Origin: Nitrosomonas sp.
Lineage (GTDB): Bacteria > Pseudomonadota > Gammaproteobacteria > Burkholderiales > Nitrosomonadaceae
Assembly (NCBI GenBank): GCA_017879645.1
Contig: JAAEXZ010000013.1
Location: 1 to 41,570, forward strand
Length of the DNA: 41,570 bases
Reading direction: 5' to 3'
The notes beneath the pieces are model-generated. The model did no database searches. It was not told the DNA's origin and saw only the letters and a list, made by a program, of their open reading frames with translations. The position numbers were made by a program, and so were the translations under genes. Positions 1 through 9,302 of this stretch are shown piece by piece. How positions within the stretch are numbered: position 1 is the first letter of the stretch; each line of letters starts with the position of its first letter.

Positions 1-1
1 A

Positions 2-517
2 GCATCCGAGAATGCATTCGAATGGGAATTGTCGAATGCCGCGTTCGAGCTTGAATCAGAAGCCACTGTAGCCCGCCAGGCCCGCAAGCAGTTCAATAGA
101 CTGCAAAAAGATTATGCCCGGCGGCTTGGTGTGAATACGCATGGCCAAGTCCATCACGCCATCGAGCTTCAAGCACTCAAACGTTTTCCGGGGGTGTTTA
201 CTCCGGCGGAGCTCAACAACTTCCGCAACATGCGCGGAATTCCGCGCGAATTGCCCGCCGGGGTGCGATCGCCCAGTCAGGTACGGGATTGGAAGCGCGG
301 ACAGCGTCAATTGCATAATGCCAAAATCCGTGAAATCTGGGATCGTCATTACGCCAATCTCAACCGCGAAATACAAGCGCGGGGATTGCGTCCCAACACA
401 CCGGCTTATAATGATTTTGTGCGCCGGTATATGACGGCGGCGCGCGCTGAAATTGATTACGTATTGGGACAGTTCTTTACGGAATATCGTACGGGCCGTC
501 CACGGGCTTTCTTGTGA
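2..517 (+). CDS. C-terminal part of a probable HNH/His-Me-finger nuclease-type toxin (partial)
   Basis: The reading frame is open to the left edge, so only the last ~171 residues are visible; the first possible internal start is a TTG at 29. I see no signal peptide or membrane segment. The visible part is basic and charged. It carries a VHHAIELQ segment, then an Asn-rich stretch ending in MRGIP, then LHNAKIREIWDRHY. A His-His pair followed by a spaced Asn and a later Leu-His is the layout of HNH/endonuclease VII-like domains at the C-termini of polymorphic toxins (Rhs, contact-dependent and eCIS cargo). This is inference from motif layout, not a confirmed family match. The stop codon overlaps the GTG start of the M20 peptidase by 4 bases, so no separate immunity gene lies directly downstream. 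It could also be the tail of another large protein. Confidence 0.5.
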   Translation, partial: ASENAFEWELSNAAFELESEATVARQARKQFNRLQKDYARRLGVNTHGQVHHAIELQALKRFPGVFTPAELNNFRNMRGIPRELPAGVRSPSQVRDWKRGQRQLHNAKIREIWDRHYANLNREIQARGLRPNTPAYNDFVRRYMTAARAEIDYVLGQFFTEYRTGRPRAFL

Positions 518-1965
518 AACCGGATTATACGTTCGCTGAGAACTTTCCATCCGCTTTTGATTTTGTGAAAGCAAGTAATTCCCAAGCTGTGCAACAGCTT
601 CAAGATTTTATCCGTATCCCCAGCGTCAGTTCCGATCCAAAAAAAGCAAAGGATGTTAAACGATGCGCTAAATGGTTAGCACAACATTTACATACTATCG
701 GATTGCATCGGGTGCGTGTTTTGCCGACAGGCGGCCATCCGATTGTTTACGGCGAATGGCTCGGTGCAACCGGAAAACCGACAGTCCTGATTTATGGCCA
801 TTACGATGTGCAACCGGCAGAACCTGAAAGCGAGTGGAAAATTCCTCCTTTTGCCGGAATTGTTCGAGATGGTTTTATATATGGGCGCGGTGCAAGCGAC
901 GATAAAGGGCAATTATTTACGCATATCAAGGCTATCGAAGCGTTGCTCAAAACTACCCGATATCTTCCGGTCAACGTTAAATGCCTGTTCGAGGGAGAAG
1001 AGGAAATCGGCAGTCCCAATTTACTGCCGTTTATTCAACGTAATCGACGTGCGTTGCAAGCCGATGCTGTGGTTATGTCCGATACGCGTATGCTCAGTCA
1101 AGATCAGCCGGCGTTGACCTATGCGCTGCGCGGACAAGTTGCGTTGGAACTGGAGGTGCATGGGCCGGATCATGATCTGCATTCGGGCAATTTTGGGGGT
1201 GCGGTACACGATCCGTTACAGGCTTTATGCGAAGTGATTGCGCGCTTGCACGATCGCACTGGGCATATTGCCGTGCCGGGTTTTTACGATAGGGTTCGCC
1301 GCTGGGATAACAGTGAGCGCAGTTATCTCGCACAAGCGGGACCAAGCGATGCGGATATCTTGCATGAAGCGGGTGCATCTACGGCTTGGGGCGAACAAGG
1401 CTATTCCCTTTATGAACGGGTAACACTACGGCCTTCCTTGGCTATTACCGGCATGCGGGGTGGGCATGGCGGAGTTGGGCCGAAAGGCGTGATTCCTTGT
1501 CAGGCTATCGCTAAATTAAGCTTTCGGCTTGTGCCGGATCAGGAACCCGCCGAGATTGAACAACTTGTGCGCCGGTATATCGAGTGCATAACGCCACCCA
1601 CTGTCCGCATTCGCATTAAAACGCATATTCACTCACGTCCGGTATTACTCGACCGCAAGAATCCGGTCATGCGGGCTGCTGCAGTCGCATATTGGCGTAT
1701 ATTCGGCCGGATGCCGGTTTGGCTGCGCTCAGGTGGAACTATTCCGGTCGTAAGTCAATTTCAGGATGTACTGGAGATGCCGACTGTTTTGATGGGATTT
1801 GCTTCACCCGGAGATAATCTGCATGGTCAGAATGAAAAGTTAAGCGTGAAAAATTTTCACCGCGGTATCCTGACCTGCATGGCTTTCCTCGAAGAGTATG
1901 GTCGTATATCGCAGCGCACCCGAAAACAAGGTTTGAAACCGGCTGGGGTGCAATATGCTGATTGA
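514..1965 (+). CDS. M20 family metallo-dipeptidase
   Basis: The 483-residue product is a cytosolic zinc-dependent M20 dipeptidase (ArgE/DapE/CPG2 clan), expected to hydrolyse dipeptides or related N-acyl amino acids. The metal-site motifs are in order: YGHYDVQ (about 94-100, His96 and Asp98), ASDDKG (about 127-132), EGEEEIGS (about 160-167, catalytic Glu and metal ligand), MSDT (Asp190) and a C-terminal LHGQNE. The lid/dimerisation domain follows at about 200-370, with HDLHSGNFGG and a glycine-rich GGHGGVGPKG. Length matches the family's usual 450-480 residues. The start is GTG at 514, which overlaps the upstream stop (GTGA) and suggests translational coupling. Its 3' end overlaps the amidohydrolase start by 11 bases. 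The exact substrate cannot be read from sequence. Confidence 0.9.
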   Translation: MKPDYTFAENFPSAFDFVKASNSQAVQQLQDFIRIPSVSSDPKKAKDVKRCAKWLAQHLHTIGLHRVRVLPTGGHPIVYGEWLGATGKPTVLIYGHYDVQPAEPESEWKIPPFAGIVRDGFIYGRGASDDKGQLFTHIKAIEALLKTTRYLPVNVKCLFEGEEEIGSPNLLPFIQRNRRALQADAVVMSDTRMLSQDQPALTYALRGQVALELEVHGPDHDLHSGNFGGAVHDPLQALCEVIARLHDRTGHIAVPGFYDRVRRWDNSERSYLAQAGPSDADILHEAGASTAWGEQGYSLYERVTLRPSLAITGMRGGHGGVGPKGVIPCQAIAKLSFRLVPDQEPAEIEQLVRRYIECITPPTVRIRIKTHIHSRPVLLDRKNPVMRAAAVAYWRIFGRMPVWLRSGGTIPVVSQFQDVLEMPTVLMGFASPGDNLHGQNEKLSVKNFHRGILTCMAFLEEYGRISQRTRKQGLKPAGVQYAD

Positions 1966-2752
1966 CGGCCACTGCCACGCCGGGCAGGGCGATCAACTGA
2001 CGGCTCCGTGGAATACCGATGCACCGCTGGAATCCTATTTGCGCCGTGCGCGTCGTGCCGGAATCGTTAGAACCGTGGTTTTTCCCGCTTTTCATACGGA
2101 TTATGCCACTGCAAATCGTGAGCTGGCCCGAATCGTGGCAGAGCGGCAGCCGCAGCTTGTCGGATTTGCGATGGTGAATGCCAAAAGCGATGCCGGGCGG
2201 GTGCGGGAGATGTTGCAGGAGGCAGTGATGCGGCTCAAGTTGCGCGGTGTCAAGGTGCATGGGCATGAAGCGCTGCCGACGCGCGAGGTTTGTGAGGCGG
2301 TGCGCGCATTTCGTTTGCCGATGCTTGTCGATGTCGCCGGCAAGGCGCATGTGATCGATATGTTTGCGCCGCAATACCCGGATGTGAATTTCATCATCGC
2401 GCACCTTGGTAGTTTTGCCGACGATTGGCGCGCACATGAGAGGGTGATCGAACAGTTGGTGCGCTACCCCAATGTTTACGCCGATACGTCCGGTGTACGG
2501 CGTTTTGATTACCTGGTGCAAGCCGTTCGGCGCGCTGGTGCAAAAAAACTGATCTTCGGGTCCGATGGGCCCTGGTTGCATCCCGGACTGGAATTACACA
2601 AGATCAAGTTGCTGGGTCTGCCGGCTCAGGAGGAAGCCCTGATTCTGGGAGGCAATGCCAGCCGGCTGATTTTTCCTCGTGCTGTGGGAGTCAGGCATCG
2701 TCGTCGGAATACGGGTTCAGTCATGCAGTTTGCCCGTCATGATGTTCGATAA
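1955..2752 (+). CDS. Amidohydrolase family 2 (TIM-barrel) metal-dependent hydrolase
   Basis: The 265-residue protein belongs to the amidohydrolase-2 group (ACMSD-like decarboxylases and hydrolases). It starts with the N-terminal metal motif DGHCH (residues 4-8). It also has VKVHGHEA (about 100), the HLGS segment after strand 5 (about 149-152) and GSDGPW (about 207-212), which supplies the conserved Asp. The ATG at 1955 lies inside the end of the M20 gene, so the two are probably one transcript. The last ~25 residues (basic, RHRRRN) look like a non-conserved tail. The end overlaps the end of the convergent carboxylase gene by 32 bases. The substrate is unknown. Pairing with a dipeptidase suggests breakdown of an amide or peptide-like compound, but this is inference. 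Confidence 0.8.
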   Translation: MLIDGHCHAGQGDQLTAPWNTDAPLESYLRRARRAGIVRTVVFPAFHTDYATANRELARIVAERQPQLVGFAMVNAKSDAGRVREMLQEAVMRLKLRGVKVHGHEALPTREVCEAVRAFRLPMLVDVAGKAHVIDMFAPQYPDVNFIIAHLGSFADDWRAHERVIEQLVRYPNVYADTSGVRRFDYLVQAVRRAGAKKLIFGSDGPWLHPGLELHKIKLLGLPAQEEALILGGNASRLIFPRAVGVRHRRRNTGSVMQFARHDVR

Positions 2753-5700
2753 TGGCCAGTATCTGCCCTGCGGATACGTAACTGCCCTGCTTGCAGAATA
2801 GTTGTTTTATGGAACCGGTGATTGGGGATTCCACTGGAAACTCCATTTTCATCGATTCGATCAGCATGATCGGTTGTCCTGTCGCGACGTGCTCACCTTC
2901 CTGAACCAGCAGCTTCCACACGGTACCACTAACCTGTGCGCTGATGGGATGAGCGCCTTCGGGCAGATCCAGCTCGCTTTGTGCATCGGCTTCATCCAGA
3001 GTGTCCTCGGTGACAGAATCGCTTGCTGAACTGCTTTGCCAGCGTTGCCGTTCGGCCTCGAAGGCTGCTTGCTGGCGGTTTCTGAATGTATCGATACTGC
3101 TACTGTGCTCGTGTAAGAAATCGTTGTACTGTTTCAGATTCAGTACGGTATTTTCCGTGTTCAAGCGGAAACGTCCGCTGATGAAATCCTTACGCATGTT
3201 GAGCAACTCGCTTTCTGAAACCGGATAAAAGCGGATCTGATCGAAGAAGCGTAAGAGCCAAGGCTTGCCATCCGTGAAATCGGCAGTCTGACGATAGCGG
3301 TTCCACATCGGTATGGTTCGCCCAACGAACTGGTAACCGCCGGGGCCTTCCATGCCATAGACGCATAAGTAGGCACCGCCGATGCCTACGGCATTTTCCG
3401 GTGTCCATGTGCGTGCCGGGTTGTATTTGGTGGTGACCAGACGGTGGCGCGGATCGAGCGGAGTGGCAACCGGTGCGCCGAGGTAAACATCACCCAGTCC
3501 CATGACCAGATAGCGTGCTGAAAATACGATCTCCTGCACCGCTTCGATGTTGTCCAGCCCGTTGATCCGTCTGATGAATTCGATGTTGCTCGGACACCAG
3601 GGTGCGTCGTGACGTACCGACTGCATGTATTTCTCGATTGCCAGGCGGGTGGCGGCATCGTCCCAGGATAATGGCAAATGCACGATGCGCGATGGTACTT
3701 CCATGTCGTCGATGGCAGGCAGTTGTCCTTCTGCGGCAATCAGCAGATCCATCAGTGCGTTGCGCGACAACCGGAACGAATCGAAATGAATCTGCAGGGA
3801 GCGGATACCGGGGGTGAGATCGATGATGCCGTGCAAGGTTTTGTCGTCGATACGTTGTTGCAGCCACATCATCAGGGCGTGCACGCGGAAACGCAGATTC
3901 AGGTCGAGAACCGGCGGTCCATATTCGATTAGCACATATTTATCCCCGGATTGCCGGTAGGTGACCGCCATGCGTTCGGGTTGTGCCGGAATGTGATGCA
4001 GGACCGGATTGCCGGGTGTGCCAGATTGGGCAGGTACCGGCATGGCATCGCCATCTTCGGGGTGCTGCAACAATTGGTTTTGCTGTTGTTCCAGAATGAT
4101 GGCATCTTCGATGGTGATCGGATAAAAGCGCACCCGGTCGCCTGGTTTGAGCTGCCCCATTTTCCATAACTCGGCATGGGCAATGGTGGCCGGACACACA
4201 AATCCGCCCAGGCTGGGGCCGTCTGGACCCAGGATGATCGGCATGTCTCCGGTGAAGTCGATCGCGCCGATGGCATAAGCATTGTCATGGATATTGGAGG
4301 GATGCAGACCCGCTTCGCCACCATCGGTTCGCGCCCATTGGGGCTTGGGACCGATTAGGCGCACGCCGGTGCGGCTGGAATTGTGATGGACTTTCCATTC
4401 CACGGCGAAAAATTGCTCGATATCGGCTGCGGTAAAGAAATCGGGTGCGCCGTGCGGTCCGTACAATACGGCGATTTGCCATTGATCCGAATAATGCGGA
4501 ATGAGTCGCGCCGGGAACAGTCGTGGTGACGGGCGCGCCGATGGCAGCGCCGGTACATGCAGCACATCGCCGGTACGCAATACACGGCCGGCATGTCCAC
4601 CGAACTGGCCGAGCGTGAAGGTGGACTGGCTTCCCAGATAGGCAGGTACTTTAAAACCGCCATGCACCGCCAGATAGACGCGACTGCCCGATGATCGTAC
4701 CTTGCCAAAGCGCAGTATGGCACCAGCCTTGATGAAATGCGTCTGCCATTGCACCAGCGGTTCGCTATCGATGTGGATATCGATCGGTGCGCCGCACACT
4801 GCGATGATGCTGTCGCAATTGAATCGCAGTGTCGGACCGGCCAGCGTGATTTCCAGACCTGCACAAGTTTCAGCATTCTGCACCAGCCGATTGGCGATGC
4901 GGAATGCCAGATTGTCCATGGGGCCCGATGGTGGGACACCGATATGCCAGTAGCCGAGGCGCCCGGGATAATCCTGAACCGAAGTCTGCACACCGGGATT
5001 CAGGACATCCAGCGTATGCGCCCGATAATGGAATCCGCCGAGGAACTGCGTGCTGTATCGTCCTGACTGGAATGCTGCGCTGTGGAGAATCTGCTGCAGA
5101 TAGCCGAGATTGGTTTCAATACCTTGTAGTGCCATTTCCTCCAGGGCGGTCAGCAGTTTGGCAATGGCTTCCTCGCGATTGGGAGCATGCACAATGATCT
5201 TGGCCAACATCGGATCATAAAAGGCGGATACGTCGATTCCACGCTCGACCCAGGTTTCGACCCGCGCTGCAACAGGAAAGAGTGCTTCGGTCAAGGTACC
5301 ACTGGAGGGTTGAAAATCCTTTCCGGGATTTTCCGCGTAAATTCGTGCCTGGATCGAGGCGCCTTGTGGTTTGATCGGGTAGGCGTCGAGTGCAGGCAGT
5401 TCATCCGCTGCCTGACGCACCATCCATTCCACCAGATCGACACCGGTGACTTCTTCGGTGATGCCGTGTTCAACCTGCAACCGGGTGTTGACTTCCAGGA
5501 AGTAAAATTGCTGCTGTACTGGGTCGAAGATGAATTCAACCGTTCCGGCAGACTGGTAGCCGATGGCTTTGCCCAGTTTGACCGCCGTGTCCAGCAAGGC
5601 TTGCCGCATGGCGGGTGATAAATCGGGAGCGGGTGTTTCCTCGATGACTTTCTGGTTGCGGCGCTGCATCGAACAATCGCGTTCTCCCAGAGCGAGAACC

Positions 5701-6356
5701 TGTCCCTTGCCATCTCCGAAAATCTGCACTTCGATATGCCGTGCCTGGTCGACATACTTCTCCAGAAACAGTCCGGCATCCCTGAAATTGTTTTGTGCCA
5801 GTACCTTGACCGATTCATAGGCATCCTGCAGTTCCGTTTCGTTCCAGCACAACCGCATACCGATACCGCCGCCGCCCGCTGTACTTTTGAGCATGACCGG
5901 ATAACCGATATGCTTGGCGCGATGGCAGGCGCTCTCGAGGTTGTCGAGTAGTCCGCTGCCCGGTAGCAGCGGTACCTGATTTTCCTCCGCCAGGGCGCGT
6001 GCCGTGTGTTTCAGACCGAATGTGCGCATCTGTCGCGGTGTCGGACCAATGAAGCGAATGCCATGCGCTGCACACTGCTCGGCGAAATCGGCATTCTCGC
6101 TCAAAAAGCCATAGCCCGGATGAATCGCCTGCGCTCCGCTGTGTTGTGCAATATCAAGGATCTTGTCCGTGCGTAAATAACTTTCGGCGGCCAGACCGGT
6201 GCCGATGCAATAGGCTTCATCGGCCATGGCAACGTGACGCGACAGAGCATCCGCTTCGGTGTAAACCGCCACACTGGCGATGTTCATGCGGCGCAGTGTG
6301 CGAATGATGCGGCAGGCAATGGCGCCACGATTGGCAATCAGGATTTTGGTGAACAT
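2721..6356 (-). CDS. Biotin-dependent guanidine carboxylase (urea carboxylase family)
   Basis: The 1211-residue protein matches the layout of urea carboxylase. Residues 1-450 are an ATP-grasp biotin carboxylase (IANRGAIACRI at the start, GGGGIGMR near 165, EVNTRLQVEHG near 290). About 455-780 is a KipA-like carboxyltransferase domain (PGVQTSVQDYPGRLGYW). About 800-1030 is a KipI-like domain. About 1140-1205 is a biotinyl carrier domain with the biotin-lysine motif ESMKME. Relatives in operons with a guanidine-I riboswitch and two DUF1989 proteins are known to prefer guanidine, making carboxyguanidine from guanidine, bicarbonate and ATP. I therefore call it guanidine carboxylase; this rests on context. 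The gene is last in its operon, 44 bases after the second DUF1989 gene. The allophanate hydrolase gene usual at this point is missing. Confidence 0.9.
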   Translation of the reverse strand: MFTKILIANRGAIACRIIRTLRRMNIASVAVYTEADALSRHVAMADEAYCIGTGLAAESYLRTDKILDIAQHSGAQAIHPGYGFLSENADFAEQCAAHGIRFIGPTPRQMRTFGLKHTARALAEENQVPLLPGSGLLDNLESACHRAKHIGYPVMLKSTAGGGGIGMRLCWNETELQDAYESVKVLAQNNFRDAGLFLEKYVDQARHIEVQIFGDGKGQVLALGERDCSMQRRNQKVIEETPAPDLSPAMRQALLDTAVKLGKAIGYQSAGTVEFIFDPVQQQFYFLEVNTRLQVEHGITEEVTGVDLVEWMVRQAADELPALDAYPIKPQGASIQARIYAENPGKDFQPSSGTLTEALFPVAARVETWVERGIDVSAFYDPMLAKIIVHAPNREEAIAKLLTALEEMALQGIETNLGYLQQILHSAAFQSGRYSTQFLGGFHYRAHTLDVLNPGVQTSVQDYPGRLGYWHIGVPPSGPMDNLAFRIANRLVQNAETCAGLEITLAGPTLRFNCDSIIAVCGAPIDIHIDSEPLVQWQTHFIKAGAILRFGKVRSSGSRVYLAVHGGFKVPAYLGSQSTFTLGQFGGHAGRVLRTGDVLHVPALPSARPSPRLFPARLIPHYSDQWQIAVLYGPHGAPDFFTAADIEQFFAVEWKVHHNSSRTGVRLIGPKPQWARTDGGEAGLHPSNIHDNAYAIGAIDFTGDMPIILGPDGPSLGGFVCPATIAHAELWKMGQLKPGDRVRFYPITIEDAIILEQQQNQLLQHPEDGDAMPVPAQSGTPGNPVLHHIPAQPERMAVTYRQSGDKYVLIEYGPPVLDLNLRFRVHALMMWLQQRIDDKTLHGIIDLTPGIRSLQIHFDSFRLSRNALMDLLIAAEGQLPAIDDMEVPSRIVHLPLSWDDAATRLAIEKYMQSVRHDAPWCPSNIEFIRRINGLDNIEAVQEIVFSARYLVMGLGDVYLGAPVATPLDPRHRLVTTKYNPARTWTPENAVGIGGAYLCVYGMEGPGGYQFVGRTIPMWNRYRQTADFTDGKPWLLRFFDQIRFYPVSESELLNMRKDFISGRFRLNTENTVLNLKQYNDFLHEHSSSIDTFRNRQQAAFEAERQRWQSSSASDSVTEDTLDEADAQSELDLPEGAHPISAQVSGTVWKLLVQEGEHVATGQPIMLIESMKMEFPVESPITGSIKQLFCKQGSYVSAGQILAIIEHHDGQTA

Positions 6357-6400
6357 GGCATGATCCTTTCAAGAAATGTACAGGTACAGGCGACACGCGG

Positions 6401-7060
6401 TTACGGCTTGTCCCAGACCAGCAGCCGAATCGGCGTTGGGTTATAGGCATTGCACGGATTGTTGAGCTGCGGACAATTCGAGATCAGTACCAGCACATCC
6501 ATTTCTGCCCGCATTTCGACATATTTGCCCGGCGCTGAAATGCCATCGATGAATTCCAGGCCACCTTCTTCGGTGACCGGCACATTCATGAAGAAATTGA
6601 TGTTGCTGGGGATGTCACGCTTGTTCAGGTGCAACTGTTCACAGGCTGATTCGTGTGCCAGTGCGTGCAGGAAATTGTCGCGGCAACTGTGCATCGGCAT
6701 TTTTTCCAGCGCATAACGCACGGTATTGCTTTCCGCTGCGCACGCCCCCCCGAGTGTGTCGTGACGGCCGCAAGTGTCGGCGATTATGGTGAGCATGACA
6801 TTGCCGAAATTCGAATACAGCGGACTGTCCGTGGTCAGGTAAAGCTGGTTGCTGGCCCGGATGGTGTGGGTTGCGCTATAGCGTTCCTGCGCCTGGTGTG
6901 CGTTGAAGAACAGGGTGTCGACTGCCTGGTTGCCTTGCAGATCGACAATCCGGAATGTCTGACCGCGTTTGACCATTTTCACCCAGGGTTCACCGGCAGC
7001 GCAAATTTCATCGATGACGGCCGATGCGGGATCCAGTTGGCTGGTTTGCAGTGTATTCAT
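6401..7060 (-). CDS. DUF1989 protein, carboxyguanidine deiminase subunit (UAAP2-type)
   Basis: This 219-residue protein is the shorter of two neighbouring DUF1989 family members, long annotated as urea-amidolyase-associated protein 2. Published work on such pairs shows that together they deiminate carboxyguanidine to allophanate and ammonia. Seen here: LQGNQAVDTLFFN near 41-53, a cysteine-bearing DTCGRHDTLGGACAAE (about 93-108) consistent with the metal site, an NFFMNVPV segment (about 150) and APGKYVEMRAEMDVLVLISNCPQ near the end. The ATG overlaps the stop of the preceding gene (ATGA), typical of subunits made in fixed ratio. The carboxylase starts 44 bases downstream. Confidence 0.88.
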   Translation of the reverse strand: MNTLQTSQLDPASAVIDEICAAGEPWVKMVKRGQTFRIVDLQGNQAVDTLFFNAHQAQERYSATHTIRASNQLYLTTDSPLYSNFGNVMLTIIADTCGRHDTLGGACAAESNTVRYALEKMPMHSCRDNFLHALAHESACEQLHLNKRDIPSNINFFMNVPVTEEGGLEFIDGISAPGKYVEMRAEMDVLVLISNCPQLNNPCNAYNPTPIRLLVWDKP

Positions 7061-7782
7061 GCTATGACTCCACCATAATAGTTTTCTGTATTGCGCAATG
7101 CGCGCTGATTTTCGGCGATCTGCAGGCAGGGTTGCAGCGCATCCGCCGGGGTGTGAAACAATTCCAGTTGTACGGCACCGGGCTGATAGTGTGGGTTGGT
7201 ATCGAGCGGATGCGGTGCCGCCGACAACACCACCAGCGTGTTCATGACAAAACCGAGATCGACATGATCACCCGCCCGGCTGTGTCCGGCATGAAACATC
7301 AGTCGACCGTTGGTATCTGCACTCACTTTACTGAAAAAATTGACATTGGCCACGATGTCCCGCATGCCCAGTCCCCATTTGCCGAGCTCGATCAGCATGC
7401 CGTCCACGCCGTTGCGGTGCATGGCATTACGGTGTTCCTGATAGCGTGCGGTACCGTATTTTTGCTGTATCGATGCGGCGTCGCTGAGTCCGCAGACGGT
7501 ATCGTGCCATCCCAGCGTGTCGCTGGTGATACCGCAAAAGATGCGTCCCATGTCGGAATGGCAAGCATGTCCCTGGGTAAGCCGGAAGGTGTGCTGCGAT
7601 TTCAGGGTGTCTGCCATGTTGTAGCGCTCCAGTTTTTCTTCCTGATTGAAGAACAGCATGGCGGCATTGGCGCCACCCTGCTTGTCGGTCAAGCGCAGTG
7701 TGGTGCCGCGACGAACTATGCCGGACCAGTGGCATCCACCGGGTATGTTTTGTGTCCAGATCGGGGTGTTATGCTGATTCAT
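7057..7782 (-). CDS. DUF1989 protein, carboxyguanidine deiminase subunit (UAAP1-type)
   Basis: This 241-residue protein is the larger DUF1989 partner (urea-amidolyase-associated protein 1). It has a WSGIVRRGTTLRLTD opening, QGGANAAMLFFNQ (about 36-48), SDTLGWHDTVCGLSD (about 92-106) aligned with the metal-site segment of its partner, NVNFFSKV (about 151) and a terminal RAGDHVDLGFVMNTLVVLS block. The two proteins are expected to form the heteromeric carboxyguanidine deiminase. It begins 12 bases after the permease stop and overlaps the next gene by 4 bases, so the three genes form one transcription unit. Confidence 0.88.
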   Translation of the reverse strand: MNQHNTPIWTQNIPGGCHWSGIVRRGTTLRLTDKQGGANAAMLFFNQEEKLERYNMADTLKSQHTFRLTQGHACHSDMGRIFCGITSDTLGWHDTVCGLSDAASIQQKYGTARYQEHRNAMHRNGVDGMLIELGKWGLGMRDIVANVNFFSKVSADTNGRLMFHAGHSRAGDHVDLGFVMNTLVVLSAAPHPLDTNPHYQPGAVQLELFHTPADALQPCLQIAENQRALRNTENYYGGVIA

Positions 7783-7794
7783 GATGCGTTCCTT

Positions 7795-9240
7795 TTATGA
7801 GTGGGTTTTGCCATGCAGCCATTTTTGATAAAGCAGGTATATCGTAGTCGAGGTTAGGATGCTGCCGAGCACCAGCGGTGTGGCCCATAACTGCCACCAC
7901 GGTGCATCGGCTGCTATGGCATACGGTCTGGGCCAGGCGATATTGATCAGTTCGAAGGCTGACCAGATAAAGGCCAGAATATTGACGAGCAATCCCCAGG
8001 TACCCAGTTTCAGTTCACCCAGTTGCGGATTCCAGCGTCCGGTCAGTCGTGCATACAGCGCAAATCCGGTGGTGAAGGTGAACATGGCGTAGAGGCCGCC
8101 GGTGCCAAAGGCGATAATGGTGGCGACGGCGTCGTCATTGAATCCGAATACGAGACCGCACCCGGCCAGCAATACGGTGAACAGTATGGCATTGCGCGGC
8201 GTCTTGCGTACGGTGACGTGACTCAACATGGCTGGCATGTTGCCTTCGCGTGCCATGGAATACACGATGCGTGACGTGTACTTGACCATGGATGCACCGC
8301 AGGCCAGAAAAGCGGTCATCACGATGGCCAGAAAGGGTGTTTCGAACCATTCGCCGATGCTGCTGGCAATCAGCGGGGTGACGGGATCGGAGGTGTGGCT
8401 GGAGTGCTGCAGCGTGTCGTGCTCAAATGCCAGGATCAGTGCAGCCGAGTTGAACAGCACCACGGTACCCACGACCAGCAGCGACATGAAGATGGCGCGG
8501 GGCACCATGCGTTTGGGTTGATGAGTTTCTTCGGCAGTCGTGGAGCAGGCGTCAAAGCCGATAAAGGCCCAGCCCGAAATGGCCAATGCGGCCAGAAAGG
8601 CTGCCATTTCACTGGGCGCCGTACCGGTTCCCAGTTGCTGGAACAGTTCGGTGACCGGGTGCTGGCGAAAGAAAAAGAAAAGTATCAGCGCCACGCCGAA
8701 CGAACCGACCACTTCCGCATACACACCGAGCTTGATGACCAGATTGAAAAGACTGACGGGGGCTAGATTGAGCAGCATGCACAGTAGCAGAAAGAACGCT
8801 CCCCAGAACACCATGGTGCCACCGCCTTCATCCGGGAATCCAACAAAGGTAGCGAGCCAGAAACCGCCGGTGTAGGCTGTCGTGGTGACCATGGCGATGG
8901 TGGAACAGATGTAGATGACGCCGGCATAATGTCCGGCTATGGTACCACCGAGTTGTCGTGCCCATTTGTAGGCACCGCCAGCGATGGGAAACTGCGAGGA
9001 CAGCTCGGCATAAACTGTTGCGACCAGTAATTGCATGAGCAGGCAAACCGCCAGTGCGGCAAACCACCCGCCACCCGCCACGACAGTTTGCACACCGATG
9101 ATGGCATATAGTCCGGCAACCGGTGAAACTACGGCGAAACCCAGGGTGAAGCTGTGCCATACGCTCATGCTGCGATGCAGCGTTTCGTTTAAGGCATTGT
9201 TTTCTTGGTGTGTGGTGATTGATTCTGGTGAATCCGACAT
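7795..9240 (-). CDS. APC-superfamily permease of the urea/guanidine carboxylase system
   Basis: The 481-residue inner-membrane protein has about 12 hydrophobic segments. It opens with the APC-type segment FTLGFAVVSPVAGLYAIIG (about 31-49). AGGAYKWARQLGG (about 86) and GFDACSTTAEETHQPKRMVPRA (about 226-247) are conserved features of amino acid/amine permeases. It is the first gene after the guanidine-I riboswitch and directly precedes the DUF1989 pair, matching the family known as the permease of the urea carboxylase system. Guanidine (guanidinium) uptake is the likely role, inferred from position. The ATG at 9240 has an upstream GGAG about 7 bases away. Confidence 0.87.
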   Translation of the reverse strand: MSDSPESITTHQENNALNETLHRSMSVWHSFTLGFAVVSPVAGLYAIIGVQTVVAGGGWFAALAVCLLMQLLVATVYAELSSQFPIAGGAYKWARQLGGTIAGHYAGVIYICSTIAMVTTTAYTGGFWLATFVGFPDEGGGTMVFWGAFFLLLCMLLNLAPVSLFNLVIKLGVYAEVVGSFGVALILFFFFRQHPVTELFQQLGTGTAPSEMAAFLAALAISGWAFIGFDACSTTAEETHQPKRMVPRAIFMSLLVVGTVVLFNSAALILAFEHDTLQHSSHTSDPVTPLIASSIGEWFETPFLAIVMTAFLACGASMVKYTSRIVYSMAREGNMPAMLSHVTVRKTPRNAILFTVLLAGCGLVFGFNDDAVATIIAFGTGGLYAMFTFTTGFALYARLTGRWNPQLGELKLGTWGLLVNILAFIWSAFELINIAWPRPYAIAADAPWWQLWATPLVLGSILTSTTIYLLYQKWLHGKTHS

Positions 9241-9302
9241 GCCGAGTCTCCAAGTGTTAAGGTATGGCCCAGATTGTAATGTAACTCAGTACACTACTGC
9301 TT

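Noticed and set aside
1739-2581. A 280-codon minus-strand frame over the M20 and amidohydrolase genes
   Set aside because: Both plus-strand genes have full catalytic motifs; the minus frame has none.
7024-7800. A 258-codon plus-strand frame over the UAAP1-type gene
   Set aside because: It is the shadow of a conserved DUF1989 gene; its composition is driven by the opposite strand and it has no motifs.
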